From contig NZ_SNWM01000002.1 of the NCBI RefSeq assembly GCF_004362245.1, forward strand, positions 496,001-560,000: a DNA stretch of 64,000 bases, written 5' to 3'. The DNA is from Pedobacter duraquae. Its GTDB lineage: Bacteria > Bacteroidota > Bacteroidia > Sphingobacteriales > Sphingobacteriaceae. This document shows, piece after piece, positions 10,007 to 19,718 of this stretch. The notes beneath the pieces are model-generated. The model had not been told where the DNA came from and did no database searches. It worked only from the letters and a program-made list of their open reading frames with translations. The position numbers were made by a program, and so were the translations under genes. The first letter of the stretch is position 1, and each line of letters begins with the position of its first letter.

Positions 10007-10075
10007 ATCGACATATTGTATGGCTAAAGGGCTATAAACCACGGATCCGTTAACAAAAGCTGATGAAAAATAAAT

Positions 10076-10083
10076 TACATTTG
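10076..10083 (+). promoter_or_regulatory. Candidate -7 box (TACATTTG) of the HTCS gene
   Basis: TACATTTG matches the Bacteroidota -7 consensus TAnnTTTG exactly and lies 31 bp before the HTCS start codon. No clear -33 TTG element is seen at the expected distance, so this is a weak prediction. Confidence 0.35.
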
Positions 10084-10114
10084 TTTTCCTAATCTTTCTA
10101 ACCAAAGCCTTCAC

Positions 10115-13100
10115 ATGATCCGTCTCGTTAAACTTATTTTGCCATGCCTCCTCTTGTTGTTGGCGACAATTGCTAAAGGGCAAAATTTAAAGTTTAAACA
10201 TATTACGGTGGAGGATGGTCTGTCAAATAGCACCATTGAATGTATCTTCCAGGATCACCGTGGTTTTATTTGGTTCGGAACCCGCGACGGACTCAACAGG
10301 TATGACGGAAACCAGATTACCGCTTTCAAAAATACGGGTAAAGCTGGCAGTATCAGTGACAATTTTATCCGCTGCATGCTTGAAGATAAAGATCATAACC
10401 TTTGGGTTGGAACCTCAAATGGCCTGAACAAATTTGATCCTCAACAGAATAAATTTACGCAGTATAATAATACCAATCAGGGAAATAATATCATCACTAC
10501 GATTGCAGAAAACAAACAAGGCATCTGGGTAGGAACTTATGGTGGTGGCATTGCGCTGATCAATCAAAACAAGGCAACCTTTACACAATTCCATTTCCAG
10601 AATAAAACACAAAAGGGAACCAAAAAAGACTTTATCAATGATGTTTTTGTAGAATCAGATGGAAACATCTGGATAGCGAGTGATTCAGGAATCGAACTAT
10701 TGGATGTTGCTAAAGCAAGTGCCGAAACTAAACTTGATGGCTTTAGGATTCGCGTGATAGAGAAAGCAAAAGACGGTTCTTTTTGGTTTGCTACGGAAGA
10801 GAACGGGCTCATTCAGTTTAATGCAGGGAATAACACTTTTAAAACATACCTGCATCAGGAGAAAAACAATAATAGTATCGGCAGCAACCTGGTCAGGGCA
10901 ATAGCATTTGATCAACAGGGAAAAATCTGGGTCGGCGGCATCAACGGGGGACTTAATCATTTCGATCCTGTCACAAATAGGTTCAACCACTACCAAAACG
11001 AAGCAGGGAATGCAGCAAGTCTTTCGCAGCGTACTGTTTCTGCCTTATTTGTAGATATACAGGGAAACTTATGGGTAGGTACCCATCGTGGCGGTGTAAA
11101 TCTTTACAGCCCGCAAGCAGAGAAGTTCAACCTGTTCAGACAGGAGCCAAATAAGAATAGTTTGAGCTACAATGATGTCAGGGCGTTCCACGAAGCAGAT
11201 AACGGCGATATATACATCGGTACAGACGGAGGAGGGCTCGATATCTACAACAAAAAAAGTGGGGTTTTTACGCACCACAAATTTAACCCTTTCAACCCAG
11301 GCAGTGTTGGTGCCGATGCCATTTTAGATATTTCTAAAACCAGTAGCGGGGTGTTGCTGGTCGGAACCTGGGCGGGTGGATTAAATAGGATGCATAATGA
11401 TGGAACATTTACCAGGTACCTGCACAATGCCGACGATCCAAATTCCATTTCTTCGGATTATGTACAGAAATCATTTGAAGATAGCGAACATAACATCTGG
11501 ATCGGCACCTATTATGGCGGGTTGAACAGATTTGATCAAGAGAAAGAACGTTTTGAACGAATTGTTCAAGGATCGGCTGGAAGCAGACTGATTGGCAATA
11601 ATATCGTAGCCATCAATGAAGATCACGCGAAAAATCTATGGATAGGAACAGATGATGGTGGACTGAACAGATATGATCTCAAAACCAAAGTCTTTAGTCA
11701 CTATTTCACCGAAGGCGGCAAAAAGCCAGACCTAAGGGTCATCTTTGTGGACCGGGAAGGAAACCTTTGGGTTGGCCAGGCAGGACTCTACCGATTCAAT
11801 CCAAAAACCAACAAGTTTTCTATCTTCAGCCAAAATGCCGGACTTGGAACAGACTTCATCAAAGGCATAACAGAAGATGAACACGGCAATTTGTGGATAT
11901 CAACAGCCAAAGGCTTAACAAAATTTAACCCTAAAAATCATGCCTTTAAAAAATATAACGCTGCCGACGGCTTGCAGGGGTTTGAATTTGAATCAAACGC
12001 ATACCTTAAAACCAAAAGCGGCGAAATGTTTTTCGGTGGCATCAACGGCTTTAATTCCTTTTATCCAAAAGATATCAGAACAAATAGCTTCATCCCTCCT
12101 GTTTACATCACAGAATTCCAGATCTTCAATAAGGTGATCTCGCCACAAACGGATTCAGATGTATTATCAAATGATATCAGCTATACCAAAAACCTCGATT
12201 TAGACTACGATCAGGCAACAATATCTTTCCGCTTTGCCGCCCTTAATTATGTATCCAGCGAGAATAACAATTACGCCTATAAGCTGGAGGGTGAGGATAA
12301 GGAATGGATTAATATAGGAAATAACCGCCAGGCCATATATACCAATTTAGATCCCGGTGACTATACTTTCAAAGTAAGGGCAACCAACAACGACGGTACC
12401 TGGAACCAGGTAGGGAGTGCAATTAAACTACATATTACGCCTCCATTCTGGGCCAGCTGGTGGTTCAGGCTGCTGGCATTTGCTGCAGCTGTTTATTTAA
12501 CCTATCTAGCGCTCAGTTTTAAACGTCGACTCGAGCTTCGAAAAATTGAAGAAGAGAAACGTGAAGAAATACATCAAACTCAACTTCAGTTTTTCACAAA
12601 TATTTCCCATGAATTCCGTACGCCACTATCATTGATCCTGGGTCCCATAGAGCGTCTCCTACATGAAGATACCCAAGAGTCTTTTCAGCATTATTATAAC
12701 ACCATTCATCGCAATGCCAATCGGTTGTTGCGACTGATCAATGAACTGATGGATTTCAGGAAAACAGCTTCGGGTGCACTAAAGTTGAATGTGACTGATG
12801 GAAATCTAAGTCTGTTTATTGATGAGATTGCTGAAGAATTTTCAGAAATGGCTGCCGAGAAGAATATCACTTTCCAGGTGGAGAAAGATAAGCTGCCTGC
12901 TGAAGTATGGTTCGACAGGCAGGTCATTGAAAAGATCATTCTTAACCTTATCAATAATTCACTAAAATATACTAAGTCCGGTGGGCAGCTAAAGCTACAG
13001 GTACTTAAATCTATAGAAAACCTTCCTCCTCTTTTTGCCAACAGCCTGCAGGTAGATCATCCTTATAAGAGCCTTTCATATGTTTATTTCAGGGTTATCG

Positions 13101-14194
13101 ATAGTGGTATTGGGATTTCCAAAGACTCCATTCAACATTTGTTTGAAAGGTACTACCGCATTACTGAATCACACCTTGGATCGGGTGTTGGACTGGCTTT
13201 CGTTAAAAGCCTCACTGAATTACATAAGGGTATCATCAAAGTTTCCAGTGAGCGAAATCAGGGAACTGAAATTATAATCGGTATTCCAGTCCTGAAAACC
13301 GATTATACACCGGCTGAACAGTTTGTTCAAAGTGCTACCGCCGGAGGAACCCGGTTGGAAAGTATTACCTACCAATCAGAAGTTACTGCTAAGCCTACCC
13401 CATTTGCTCCTATCACCGAAAGCCAGAGTACGCAGACAATTTTAATTGTGGATGACAATGATGAATTACGCGCCTTTATCAAAGAAACACTGGAGATCCA
13501 ATATCGGATTCTGGAAGCAGTTGATGGGCTTAGCGGGATTGAAATGGCAAGTCAGCATCTACCGGACCTGATCATCAGTGACGTGATGATGCCTGGAATG
13601 AATGGTATCGAATTCTGCAAAATGATTAAAGAAAGTGTGGAAACCAGCCATATTCCATTCATGATGCTGACGGCAAAGAATAGTATTGAGGCAGAGATTG
13701 AGGGCGCTGAGTCTGGTGCAGACCTTTATTTTACAAAACCAATAGTAACAAGCTTACTATTGCTCACCCTCAAAAATATCTTTGAGCAACGCCAGAAAAT
13801 CAAAGAGCATTACTTAAAAAACAAGGAAATCCAACCCAGAGAACTGGTACACTCCGAGAAAGATAAACTATTCATGAATCAACTGATTTCAATTATTGAT
13901 GCTCAGATGGTTAACCCCGAGTTAGATATTGATTATCTATGCCGGGAAATCGGCATGAGCAGGACAAAACTCTACCAAAAGATCAAATCCATTACTGGCC
14001 AGTCTATCGGTGAATTCGTTCGTTCAGCAAGATTAAGAAAAGCAGTAGAAATTATGAAGAATGAGGATGTTTTGATGACCGAAGTGATGTATAGGATTGG
14101 GATTCAGACCCAATCCTATTTCACCAAGGCATTTAAAAAAGAATTTGGTGTTACACCAACGGCATACCTCCAGGGGCTAACAAAGAATGATTAG
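10115..14194 (+). CDS. Hybrid two-component system sensor/regulator (HTCS)
   Basis: 1359 aa, one-protein signalling system. Order: signal peptide (1-23), about 14 two-component propeller repeats forming the periplasmic sensor (about 25-680, with recurring NLWVGT and GGLNRFD units), Y_Y_Y domain (about 690-775), transmembrane helix (about 783-805), HisKA with phospho-accepting H832 in NISHEFRTP, HATPase (NLINNSLKY, DSGIGIS, GSGVGLAF), receiver domain with D1156 in ISDVMMPG, and a C-terminal AraC-type helix-turn-helix (about 1250-1355). HTCS proteins sense the oligosaccharides of the neighbouring Sus locus and activate its operon. It is divergent from susC, so it probably senses galactan oligosaccharides. 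Its stop lies only 3 bp from the convergent symporter stop. Confidence 0.93.
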   Translation: MIRLVKLILPCLLLLLATIAKGQNLKFKHITVEDGLSNSTIECIFQDHRGFIWFGTRDGLNRYDGNQITAFKNTGKAGSISDNFIRCMLEDKDHNLWVGTSNGLNKFDPQQNKFTQYNNTNQGNNIITTIAENKQGIWVGTYGGGIALINQNKATFTQFHFQNKTQKGTKKDFINDVFVESDGNIWIASDSGIELLDVAKASAETKLDGFRIRVIEKAKDGSFWFATEENGLIQFNAGNNTFKTYLHQEKNNNSIGSNLVRAIAFDQQGKIWVGGINGGLNHFDPVTNRFNHYQNEAGNAASLSQRTVSALFVDIQGNLWVGTHRGGVNLYSPQAEKFNLFRQEPNKNSLSYNDVRAFHEADNGDIYIGTDGGGLDIYNKKSGVFTHHKFNPFNPGSVGADAILDISKTSSGVLLVGTWAGGLNRMHNDGTFTRYLHNADDPNSISSDYVQKSFEDSEHNIWIGTYYGGLNRFDQEKERFERIVQGSAGSRLIGNNIVAINEDHAKNLWIGTDDGGLNRYDLKTKVFSHYFTEGGKKPDLRVIFVDREGNLWVGQAGLYRFNPKTNKFSIFSQNAGLGTDFIKGITEDEHGNLWISTAKGLTKFNPKNHAFKKYNAADGLQGFEFESNAYLKTKSGEMFFGGINGFNSFYPKDIRTNSFIPPVYITEFQIFNKVISPQTDSDVLSNDISYTKNLDLDYDQATISFRFAALNYVSSENNNYAYKLEGEDKEWINIGNNRQAIYTNLDPGDYTFKVRATNNDGTWNQVGSAIKLHITPPFWASWWFRLLAFAAAVYLTYLALSFKRRLELRKIEEEKREEIHQTQLQFFTNISHEFRTPLSLILGPIERLLHEDTQESFQHYYNTIHRNANRLLRLINELMDFRKTASGALKLNVTDGNLSLFIDEIAEEFSEMAAEKNITFQVEKDKLPAEVWFDRQVIEKIILNLINNSLKYTKSGGQLKLQVLKSIENLPPLFANSLQVDHPYKSLSYVYFRVIDSGIGISKDSIQHLFERYYRITESHLGSGVGLAFVKSLTELHKGIIKVSSERNQGTEIIIGIPVLKTDYTPAEQFVQSATAGGTRLESITYQSEVTAKPTPFAPITESQSTQTILIVDDNDELRAFIKETLEIQYRILEAVDGLSGIEMASQHLPDLIISDVMMPGMNGIEFCKMIKESVETSHIPFMMLTAKNSIEAEIEGAESGADLYFTKPIVTSLLLLTLKNIFEQRQKIKEHYLKNKEIQPRELVHSEKDKLFMNQLISIIDAQMVNPELDIDYLCREIGMSRTKLYQKIKSITGQSIGEFVRSARLRKAVEIMKNEDVLMTEVMYRIGIQTQSYFTKAFKKEFGVTPTAYLQGLTKND

Positions 14195-14197
14195 CCT

Positions 14198-15874
14198 TTA
14201 CCAGTAAAAGCTATACAGGGCAACAATAAATCCGATTATCAATAAGGCACCCACAGCGAAAGCTGTTGAAGTCTTGAACATCTTCACGTCAATCTCCAGC
14301 CCCTTAGGATTAGCGCCTTTTTTGCCAGCAATCATGCTGATGATAATCATGCCTAATATACAGAATACAAACACGAAACCCATTCTGTCTAAGAATGGTA
14401 TTTCGAAAACACCATCAGCATTTTTCACTGAAAATCCACTGGCAGCTAGCCATGAGAGATCTGTGAGCTTTGGAAGGACCTTAAGTAATAAGGACATGCC
14501 AAAACCACCTATAGTCGCAAATAAAGCAGCGTTGGACGTTGTTTTCTTCCAGAAGAAACCTAGAATAAACATGGCAAAAATTCCGGGTGATACGAAACCT
14601 GTATATTCCTGAATGTATTGGAATCCACCTTTCTTGTCAATCCCTAAATGTGGAGCAATTAGCACCCCCAGAATCATGGCTACAACAATTGAGATCTTTC
14701 CGGTCAGCACCAATGTCTTCTCTGAAGCATCAGTGTTGATCACTTTCTTGTAAATATCCAAAGTAAAGATGGTTGCAATACTGTTTGCTTTACCAGCCAA
14801 CGACGCAACCACCGCAGCAGTTAATGCCGCGAACGACAGCCCTTTAAGCCCGGCTGGCAATAAGTTCAGGAGCACCGGGTATGCACGATCCGGATTAACC
14901 GATCCATCTTGCATCATTTCTGACTGGAACGCGCCATCTTTATACAACACGTATGCCGCTATACCAGGCAACACTACAATAACTGGCATCAGCAATTTCA
15001 AAAACGATGCGAACAGTAACCCTCCCCTGGCAGTATTTAAGTCGGCACCCAAAGCACGTTGTGTGATATACTGATTGCAACCCCAATAGTTCAGGTTCAC
15101 AATCCACATACCGCCAACTAATACACTCAGTCCAGGTAAATCGATATAGTTCTCATTACTTGGCTTTAGAATCATATGGAAGTGTTCGGAAGCTTTAGTC
15201 GCCATTAAATGATAGCCTTCCAAAACACCTGTTGTGCCATAGTGACTAGAGACCAGATTTAAAGCAAGATAGGTTGTTGCAAGGCCGCCCAGGATTAGAA
15301 AAAATACCTGGATAACATCGGTATAACCAATTACCTTCATCCCGCCAAGGGTAATAATGATCGCAAATACGGCAATAGCATACATGCAAAACTCTAGGCT
15401 AAAGCCAGAGATGCTGCTCACAGCAAGTGCACCGAGGTATAAGATTGAGGTTAGATTAACAACGACATACAATAGTAGCCAGAAAACCGCCATAATCATA
15501 GCCACAGTACCGTTATACCGCTGATGCAGAAACTGAGGCATTGTTGAAATCTTATTCTTGAGGTACACTGGTATAAAGAAAACAGCAACCACAATCAGCG
15601 TAGCCGCACCCATCCATTCATAAGTAGCAATAGCAAGTCCCATTTTGAATCCAGACCCACTCATCCCGATAAATTGCTCTGCAGAGATATTAGATGCAAT
15701 TAAGGATGCGCCAATGGCCCACCAGGTTAACGAACCCTCGGCCAGGAAATAGTCTTTAGAGCCGGTAGATTCCGACTTTTTCTTATTGTAAATATAGAGG
15801 CCGTAAGCCGTAACGATAACAAAGTACACCGCAAATACGATGTAATCTTTTGTGGATAAAATATTGTGGTTCAT
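14198..15874 (-). CDS. Sodium/sugar symporter (SSS/SGLT family), probable galactose carrier
   Basis: 558 aa, with about 14 hydrophobic helices spread over its length and no large soluble domain. Family signatures include GMSGSGFKMGLAIATYEW near TM2 and GCNQYITQRALGA, typical of bacterial SGLT-type proteins. It carries a sugar with sodium across the inner membrane. It lies 15 bp downstream of galK and shares the galT-galK operon. Galactose, released in the periplasm by the GH2 enzyme, is therefore the likely substrate. That substrate is inferred from the operon, since the SSS family also carries other sugars and inositol. Confidence 0.85.
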   Translation of the reverse strand: MNHNILSTKDYIVFAVYFVIVTAYGLYIYNKKKSESTGSKDYFLAEGSLTWWAIGASLIASNISAEQFIGMSGSGFKMGLAIATYEWMGAATLIVVAVFFIPVYLKNKISTMPQFLHQRYNGTVAMIMAVFWLLLYVVVNLTSILYLGALAVSSISGFSLEFCMYAIAVFAIIITLGGMKVIGYTDVIQVFFLILGGLATTYLALNLVSSHYGTTGVLEGYHLMATKASEHFHMILKPSNENYIDLPGLSVLVGGMWIVNLNYWGCNQYITQRALGADLNTARGGLLFASFLKLLMPVIVVLPGIAAYVLYKDGAFQSEMMQDGSVNPDRAYPVLLNLLPAGLKGLSFAALTAAVVASLAGKANSIATIFTLDIYKKVINTDASEKTLVLTGKISIVVAMILGVLIAPHLGIDKKGGFQYIQEYTGFVSPGIFAMFILGFFWKKTTSNAALFATIGGFGMSLLLKVLPKLTDLSWLAASGFSVKNADGVFEIPFLDRMGFVFVFCILGMIIISMIAGKKGANPKGLEIDVKMFKTSTAFAVGALLIIGFIVALYSFYW

Positions 15875-15889
15875 AAATTTATTTAAAAA

Positions 15890-17041
15890 TTAAGCGATTA
15901 CTTCAGTTCCGTTGCCAATTTCGACCATATAAGCGTCCAGCGTAATACCATATTTCTCTTGGTATACTGCTGTCATGTGTTCAACCAGCAGATCTACCTT
16001 ATCCTGATGAACCAGATTTAACGAACATCCACCAAAGCCACCGCCCGTAATTCTGGCACCAAGCACATAGTCCAGATCAGTTACCTGCTCTACCAGAAAA
16101 TCTATCTCTACACAGCTTACTTCATAAGCTTTACTTAACCCATTATGGGTTTCAAACATCAGCTTTCCCAGTGCCACTAAATCACCGGCCTTGAGTTTCT
16201 CCGCTGCGAGTTGTGTACGCTGGGTTTCTTCAACCACAAATCTGCATTTGATATAAACCTCCATATCATACGGCTTAACAAATTCATCTAACTGTGCGAT
16301 AGTAATGTCCCTCAGGCTGGAAACTTCTGGAACTTGCGCCTTAACCATTGCCACGCCTTTTTCACTTTGCATCCTTCTGGTATTGTAACCGGATTCTGAA
16401 TGTTTATGCTTCACATTACTGTTCAGTAACACAAATTTATAGTCTTTTAAATCCAGGGGGATATATTCATAGTCGAGTGACCTGCAATCAAGCAGTATTG
16501 CTTGACCTTCCTTACCAAATACTGACGCAAACTGATCCATGATACCGCAGTTTACCCCTGCATACTTATGCTCTGCCTGTTGTCCTATCAGAGCGATATC
16601 TTTTTTAGCAATGTCTAATCCAAAAAGATGACTTAAAGCAAAACCTGTAGCACACTCCAACGCCGCAGACGAGGAAAGACCAGCGCCAAGTGGCACATCG
16701 CCACTAAGGTATAAATTGAAGCCCTTAAGTGCGTAACCACGACTGAACAATTCATCTACGACACCCAAAATAAAATTGGCCCATGCTTTATCAGATTTTT
16801 GAACCTGCGATAAGCTAACTACGAGTTCTTCCTGGTAGTTTTCAGAAAACAAGCGTATCTCTTCATCGTCTCTTTTTGAAATTGCTACATAAATGGCTTT
16901 GTCTATGGCAGCAGGAAGCACAAAACCGTCATTGTAATCGGTATGTTCTCCGATAACGTTGATTCTTCCGGGCGATTTGATAACAGTGGCTTCCGCAGCA
17001 AACAATTCACGGAATTTTGCTTTAATTGTATTAATATTCAT
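15890..17041 (-). CDS. galK: Galactokinase
   Basis: 383 aa, full length. GHMP-kinase enzyme that makes galactose 1-phosphate from galactose and ATP, the first Leloir step after mutarotation. The N-terminal galactokinase signature GRINVIGEHTDYNDGFVLP (about 22-40), the ATP-binding loop PLGAGLSSSAALE and the C-terminal GHMP motif GARITGGGFGGC are all present. Its start overlaps the end of galT by 11 bp, indicating a tight operon, and the symporter gene follows 15 bp later. No galE or galM lies in this window, so the epimerase must be encoded elsewhere. Confidence 0.96.
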   Translation of the reverse strand: MNINTIKAKFRELFAAEATVIKSPGRINVIGEHTDYNDGFVLPAAIDKAIYVAISKRDDEEIRLFSENYQEELVVSLSQVQKSDKAWANFILGVVDELFSRGYALKGFNLYLSGDVPLGAGLSSSAALECATGFALSHLFGLDIAKKDIALIGQQAEHKYAGVNCGIMDQFASVFGKEGQAILLDCRSLDYEYIPLDLKDYKFVLLNSNVKHKHSESGYNTRRMQSEKGVAMVKAQVPEVSSLRDITIAQLDEFVKPYDMEVYIKCRFVVEETQRTQLAAEKLKAGDLVALGKLMFETHNGLSKAYEVSCVEIDFLVEQVTDLDYVLGARITGGGFGGCSLNLVHQDKVDLLVEHMTAVYQEKYGITLDAYMVEIGNGTEVIA

Positions 17042-18107
17042 TTTCTTGACTATTGAAGATTAGAGATTTGTAATGCTGGGCAGAAAGCGCTTTTAACTGT
17101 TGTGCCGCAAATTCCGGTGTAATGTCACGCTGCGCATTAGCTAGCAACTCGTAGCCCACCATGAACTTTTTTACAGTAGATGAACGCAATAAAGGTGGAT
17201 AGAAATGCATGTGCCAGTGCCACTCGTTATGTTCCCCTTCGTTTACTGGTGCCTGGTGCATCCCCGCAGAATACGGAAACGAGCATTCAAAAAGGTTATC
17301 ATATTTTGTTGTCAACACTTTAATACTGTCGGCAAGACTACTTAGCTCTGCCTGAGTAAAGTGCAGGATACTTGTTACATGTCGCTTACTGATGATCATT
17401 GTTTCGTACGGCCAGATAGCCCAGAAAGGCACCAAAACAACGAAATGTTCATTCTTGTAAACAACACGCTCATCTTTCTGAAGCTCCAGATTAAGGTAGT
17501 CGGCCAGCAAGCTGCGCCTATGAATCGCAAAATAGTTCTTCTGCCGCTCTGTCTCCTTACATACTTCCATAGGCACATCACTTTGAGACCATATTTGTCC
17601 GTGTGGGTGTGGGTTGCTACATCCCATGATATCCCCCTTGTTCTCGAAAATCTGGATATACTTGATCCAGTCATTGTCTGCGAGCGCAGCATACTCCTTT
17701 TTCCAAAGGTTTACTACAGCCGTGATTTCTTGCAGGCTCAGTTCAGGCAGGGTTAAATTGTGCTTCGGACTGAAACTGATTACCTTACAAATTCCCCTTT
17801 GGGTATTGGCCACCAACAAATCATCCTCGTTAGCGCTGTAAATAGGTGTATCTTCCAGCAAAGCAGAAAAGTCATTTTTGAAAACAAAGCTCTCAGTATA
17901 TGCTGGATTTACTTCGCCGTCTGCCCTGGCATTACCCGGGCACAAATAACATTTCTCATCGTATTCGGGTCTGTTATCGTTTGCAAGGTCTTCGACCTTC
18001 CCCTGCCATGGTCGTTTACTCCTGTGAGGAGAAACTAACACCCATTCCCCAGTTAGAATATTAAGCCGTCTATGTGGGTTTGTGTCGAGCTCAAATGTAG
18101 TACTCAT
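17031..18107 (-). CDS. galT: Galactose-1-phosphate uridylyltransferase
   Basis: 358 aa. Exchanges UMP between UDP-glucose and galactose 1-phosphate in the Leloir pathway. The HIT-like active site is NPHPHGQIW, with the nucleophilic histidine in HPH. Zinc-type cysteines are present in CYLCPGN. The C-terminal half contains the second HIT-like domain (NEHFVVLVPFWAIWPYE). It is the first gene of galT-galK-symporter and overlaps galK by 11 bp. The 206-bp region upstream, shared with the divergent Nudix-type regulator, holds a long palindrome that is a likely operator. Confidence 0.96.
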   Translation of the reverse strand: MSTTFELDTNPHRRLNILTGEWVLVSPHRSKRPWQGKVEDLANDNRPEYDEKCYLCPGNARADGEVNPAYTESFVFKNDFSALLEDTPIYSANEDDLLVANTQRGICKVISFSPKHNLTLPELSLQEITAVVNLWKKEYAALADNDWIKYIQIFENKGDIMGCSNPHPHGQIWSQSDVPMEVCKETERQKNYFAIHRRSLLADYLNLELQKDERVVYKNEHFVVLVPFWAIWPYETMIISKRHVTSILHFTQAELSSLADSIKVLTTKYDNLFECSFPYSAGMHQAPVNEGEHNEWHWHMHFYPPLLRSSTVKKFMVGYELLANAQRDITPEFAAQQLKALSAQHYKSLIFNSQENEY

Positions 18108-18164
18108 ACTTATTATGATTTGATTAGAATTTCTTCGCTGCGATATTTTAAGGAACAGCGGGAG

Positions 18165-18172
18165 CTAAAGTA
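18165..18172 (-). promoter_or_regulatory. Candidate -7 box of the galT operon
   Basis: On the minus strand the sequence reads TACTTTAG, close to TAnnTTTG with one mismatch, about 58 bp before the galT start. The palindrome at 18181-18209 lies immediately upstream, over the expected -33 position. A bound protein there would be expected to repress. Confidence 0.3.
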
Positions 18173-18180
18173 TACATAAA

Positions 18181-18209
18181 TTATTAAATGTCAATATGAC
18201 AAGTAATAA
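18181..18209. promoter_or_regulatory. 29-bp imperfect palindrome, candidate gal operator
   Basis: Outer arms TTATTA and TAATAA and inner arms TGTCA and TGACA surround a central ATA. Eleven of 13 base pairs match. The site lies between galT and the divergent Nudix-fold regulator, upstream of the candidate -7 boxes on both strands. NrtR/AraR-type Nudix regulators bind palindromes next to the genes they control, so this is the most likely operator. Which protein binds it is inferred. Confidence 0.6.
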
Positions 18210-18226
18210 CTTTATTAATCTTTTTG

Positions 18227-18234
18227 TATTTTAG
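18227..18234 (+). promoter_or_regulatory. Candidate -7 box of the Nudix-type regulator gene
   Basis: TATTTTAG resembles the box proposed for galT on the other strand (TACTTTAG) and lies directly before the AAT repeat. If correct, the whole repeat would be transcribed as 5' leader. Weak match, so low confidence. Confidence 0.25.
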
Positions 18235-18238
18235 CAGA

Positions 18239-18289
<51 letters not shown>

Positions 18290-18313
18290 CAACACGCTTA
18301 CACCTACATCTCG

Positions 18314-19024
18314 ATGATCGACTATTCAGGCCAACCCCATTACCTTGTTGCTGTTGACTGTATTGTTTTTGGATTTGATGGCGAACACCTTAAAATTTTA
18401 TTGGTAAAAAGGGGCTTGGAGCCTGAGAAAGATAAGTGGAGTTTGATCGGTGGATTTTTAGGCCCTGCAGAATCACCTGATGATGCTGCCAACCGGGTTT
18501 TGAAAAAGAACACAGGGCTGGAAGGTATTTACCTGGAACAGCTGCAGGTATATGGTGCTCCAACCAGGGATCCTATTGAACGGACACTATCAGTCGGTTA
18601 TTTTGCACTCATCGATATCAACAAGTATAAGACCCAGATTAATGATGATTTTCACGCAGAGTGGTTTCTGATTAATGAAAGGCCGAAGCTGATTTTCGAT
18701 CACGATCAAATGGTTACTGATGCCAGGAAAAAACTACGCTACAAGGCTGCGCTCCACCCTATTTTGTTCGAAATGCTGCCTAAAAAATTCACTATCCCTC
18801 AGCTGCAAACCTTATTTGAAGAGGTTAATGACACGAAAATAGACACGAGGAACTTTAGCAGAAAAATTGCCTCCACCGGACTCTTGCTAAAACTGGAGGA
18901 GAAAGATAAATCAGGCTCAAAAAAAGGTGCCTATTACTTTAAGTTGGATAAGAAAAAATACCAGGCTAATATTCAGGAGTTTTTAAATCTTCTGCCGAGT
19001 GTAAAGTTGACTGAACAGCCATAA
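18314..19024 (+). CDS. Nudix-fold transcriptional regulator (NrtR/AraR type), probable galactose regulator
   Basis: 236 aa. An N-terminal Nudix domain (about 10-145) is followed by a C-terminal winged-helix domain (about 155-225), the layout of NrtR-type sugar and NAD regulators. The Nudix box reads GFLGPAESPDDAANRVLKKN. The catalytic REUxEE motif has become RVLKKN, so hydrolase activity is unlikely and the domain probably acts as a ligand sensor. The ATG at 18314 was chosen because conserved sequence begins there; a TTG at 18224 would add a polyasparagine tract encoded by the AAT repeat. It is divergent from galT-galK-symporter, so it probably controls galactose use. In Bacteroides a related protein (AraR) controls arabinose genes. 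Ligand and target are inferred. Confidence 0.8.
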   Translation: MIDYSGQPHYLVAVDCIVFGFDGEHLKILLVKRGLEPEKDKWSLIGGFLGPAESPDDAANRVLKKNTGLEGIYLEQLQVYGAPTRDPIERTLSVGYFALIDINKYKTQINDDFHAEWFLINERPKLIFDHDQMVTDARKKLRYKAALHPILFEMLPKKFTIPQLQTLFEEVNDTKIDTRNFSRKIASTGLLLKLEEKDKSGSKKGAYYFKLDKKKYQANIQEFLNLLPSVKLTEQP

Positions 19025-19078
19025 TCAAATCTGATCGGTGGTCATTCAATAATCCAATGTAGTGATGATATTAAAAAA

Positions 19079-19117
19079 AGAGTTCGTACATAATCAAATT
19101 GATTATATACGAACTCT
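19079..19117 (-). terminator. Long hairpin terminator between convergent genes
   Basis: A 39-base palindrome with 19-base arms around a single central A, with only one mismatch. On the minus strand it is followed by seven T residues, making a strong intrinsic terminator for the NTF2-like gene ending at 19141. It may also stop readthrough from the plus-strand regulator. Confidence 0.75.
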
Positions 19118-19140
19118 ATACTCTAGAATTACAAGATTAG

Positions 19141-19521
19141 TTAACCAAGCTTTTCGATAGGGTAATCGTCTGGCAAAGTAAAAAAGCTGATTAGTTTTGT
19201 AATCTTAAACTCCGCATTAAATTCAAAGTAATCATAACCAACATTAGTCTTACCACCAGTTTCTACCTTCCAGGCGTAACGGCCATAGGTGTGGTGACAT
19301 TCGGGAATTTCTAAGACACTGAATTTTCTATCCGGCGCAAATTTCAATGATTGATCTGCAAAGTCGGCTATGCCCTGGACACCTGTATGCTCAGAATATT
19401 GATCACTATAAAGTGCATTACTTCCCCAACATTTTTCAAATTCTAAGCTATAACTTTCCAGCCCAGTCTGGTTCCACGCCAGTATGTACTGATCGATCAT
19501 TTTCTCAACTGATGACATCAT
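19141..19521 (-). CDS. SnoaL/NTF2-like protein
   Basis: 126 aa cytoplasmic alpha+beta protein of the NTF2-like superfamily: N-terminal helices with MIDQYILAWNQTG, a central region with HTGVQGIADFADQ and a terminal beta-sheet (GYDYFEFNAEFKITKLISFF). Family members include small enzymes and ligand-binding proteins, and no specific activity can be assigned here. The ATG pair at 19521/19518 is preferred over a GTG at 19557. It is a single gene with its own terminator downstream. It is the first of three NTF2/SnoaL-like genes within 6 kb. Confidence 0.65.
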   Translation of the reverse strand: MMSSVEKMIDQYILAWNQTGLESYSLEFEKCWGSNALYSDQYSEHTGVQGIADFADQSLKFAPDRKFSVLEIPECHHTYGRYAWKVETGGKTNVGYDYFEFNAEFKITKLISFFTLPDDYPIEKLG

Positions 19522-19718
19522 AATATTATCTTTTTGTTTAGACAAAGCTAGTTGCACCAGTCCTGAAAAAAGTTTAACTAGTTGAACAAATCACCGGAAC
19601 TGATTATCTCCCCCATCGAGACAATTGTGATAAACATTCGTAAAAGGTGGTCAATAGGACTTATTTGGTTTGATATTTATAAGTCCAATTGCCATATTTT
19701 TATTAAACTTGAACAAAT

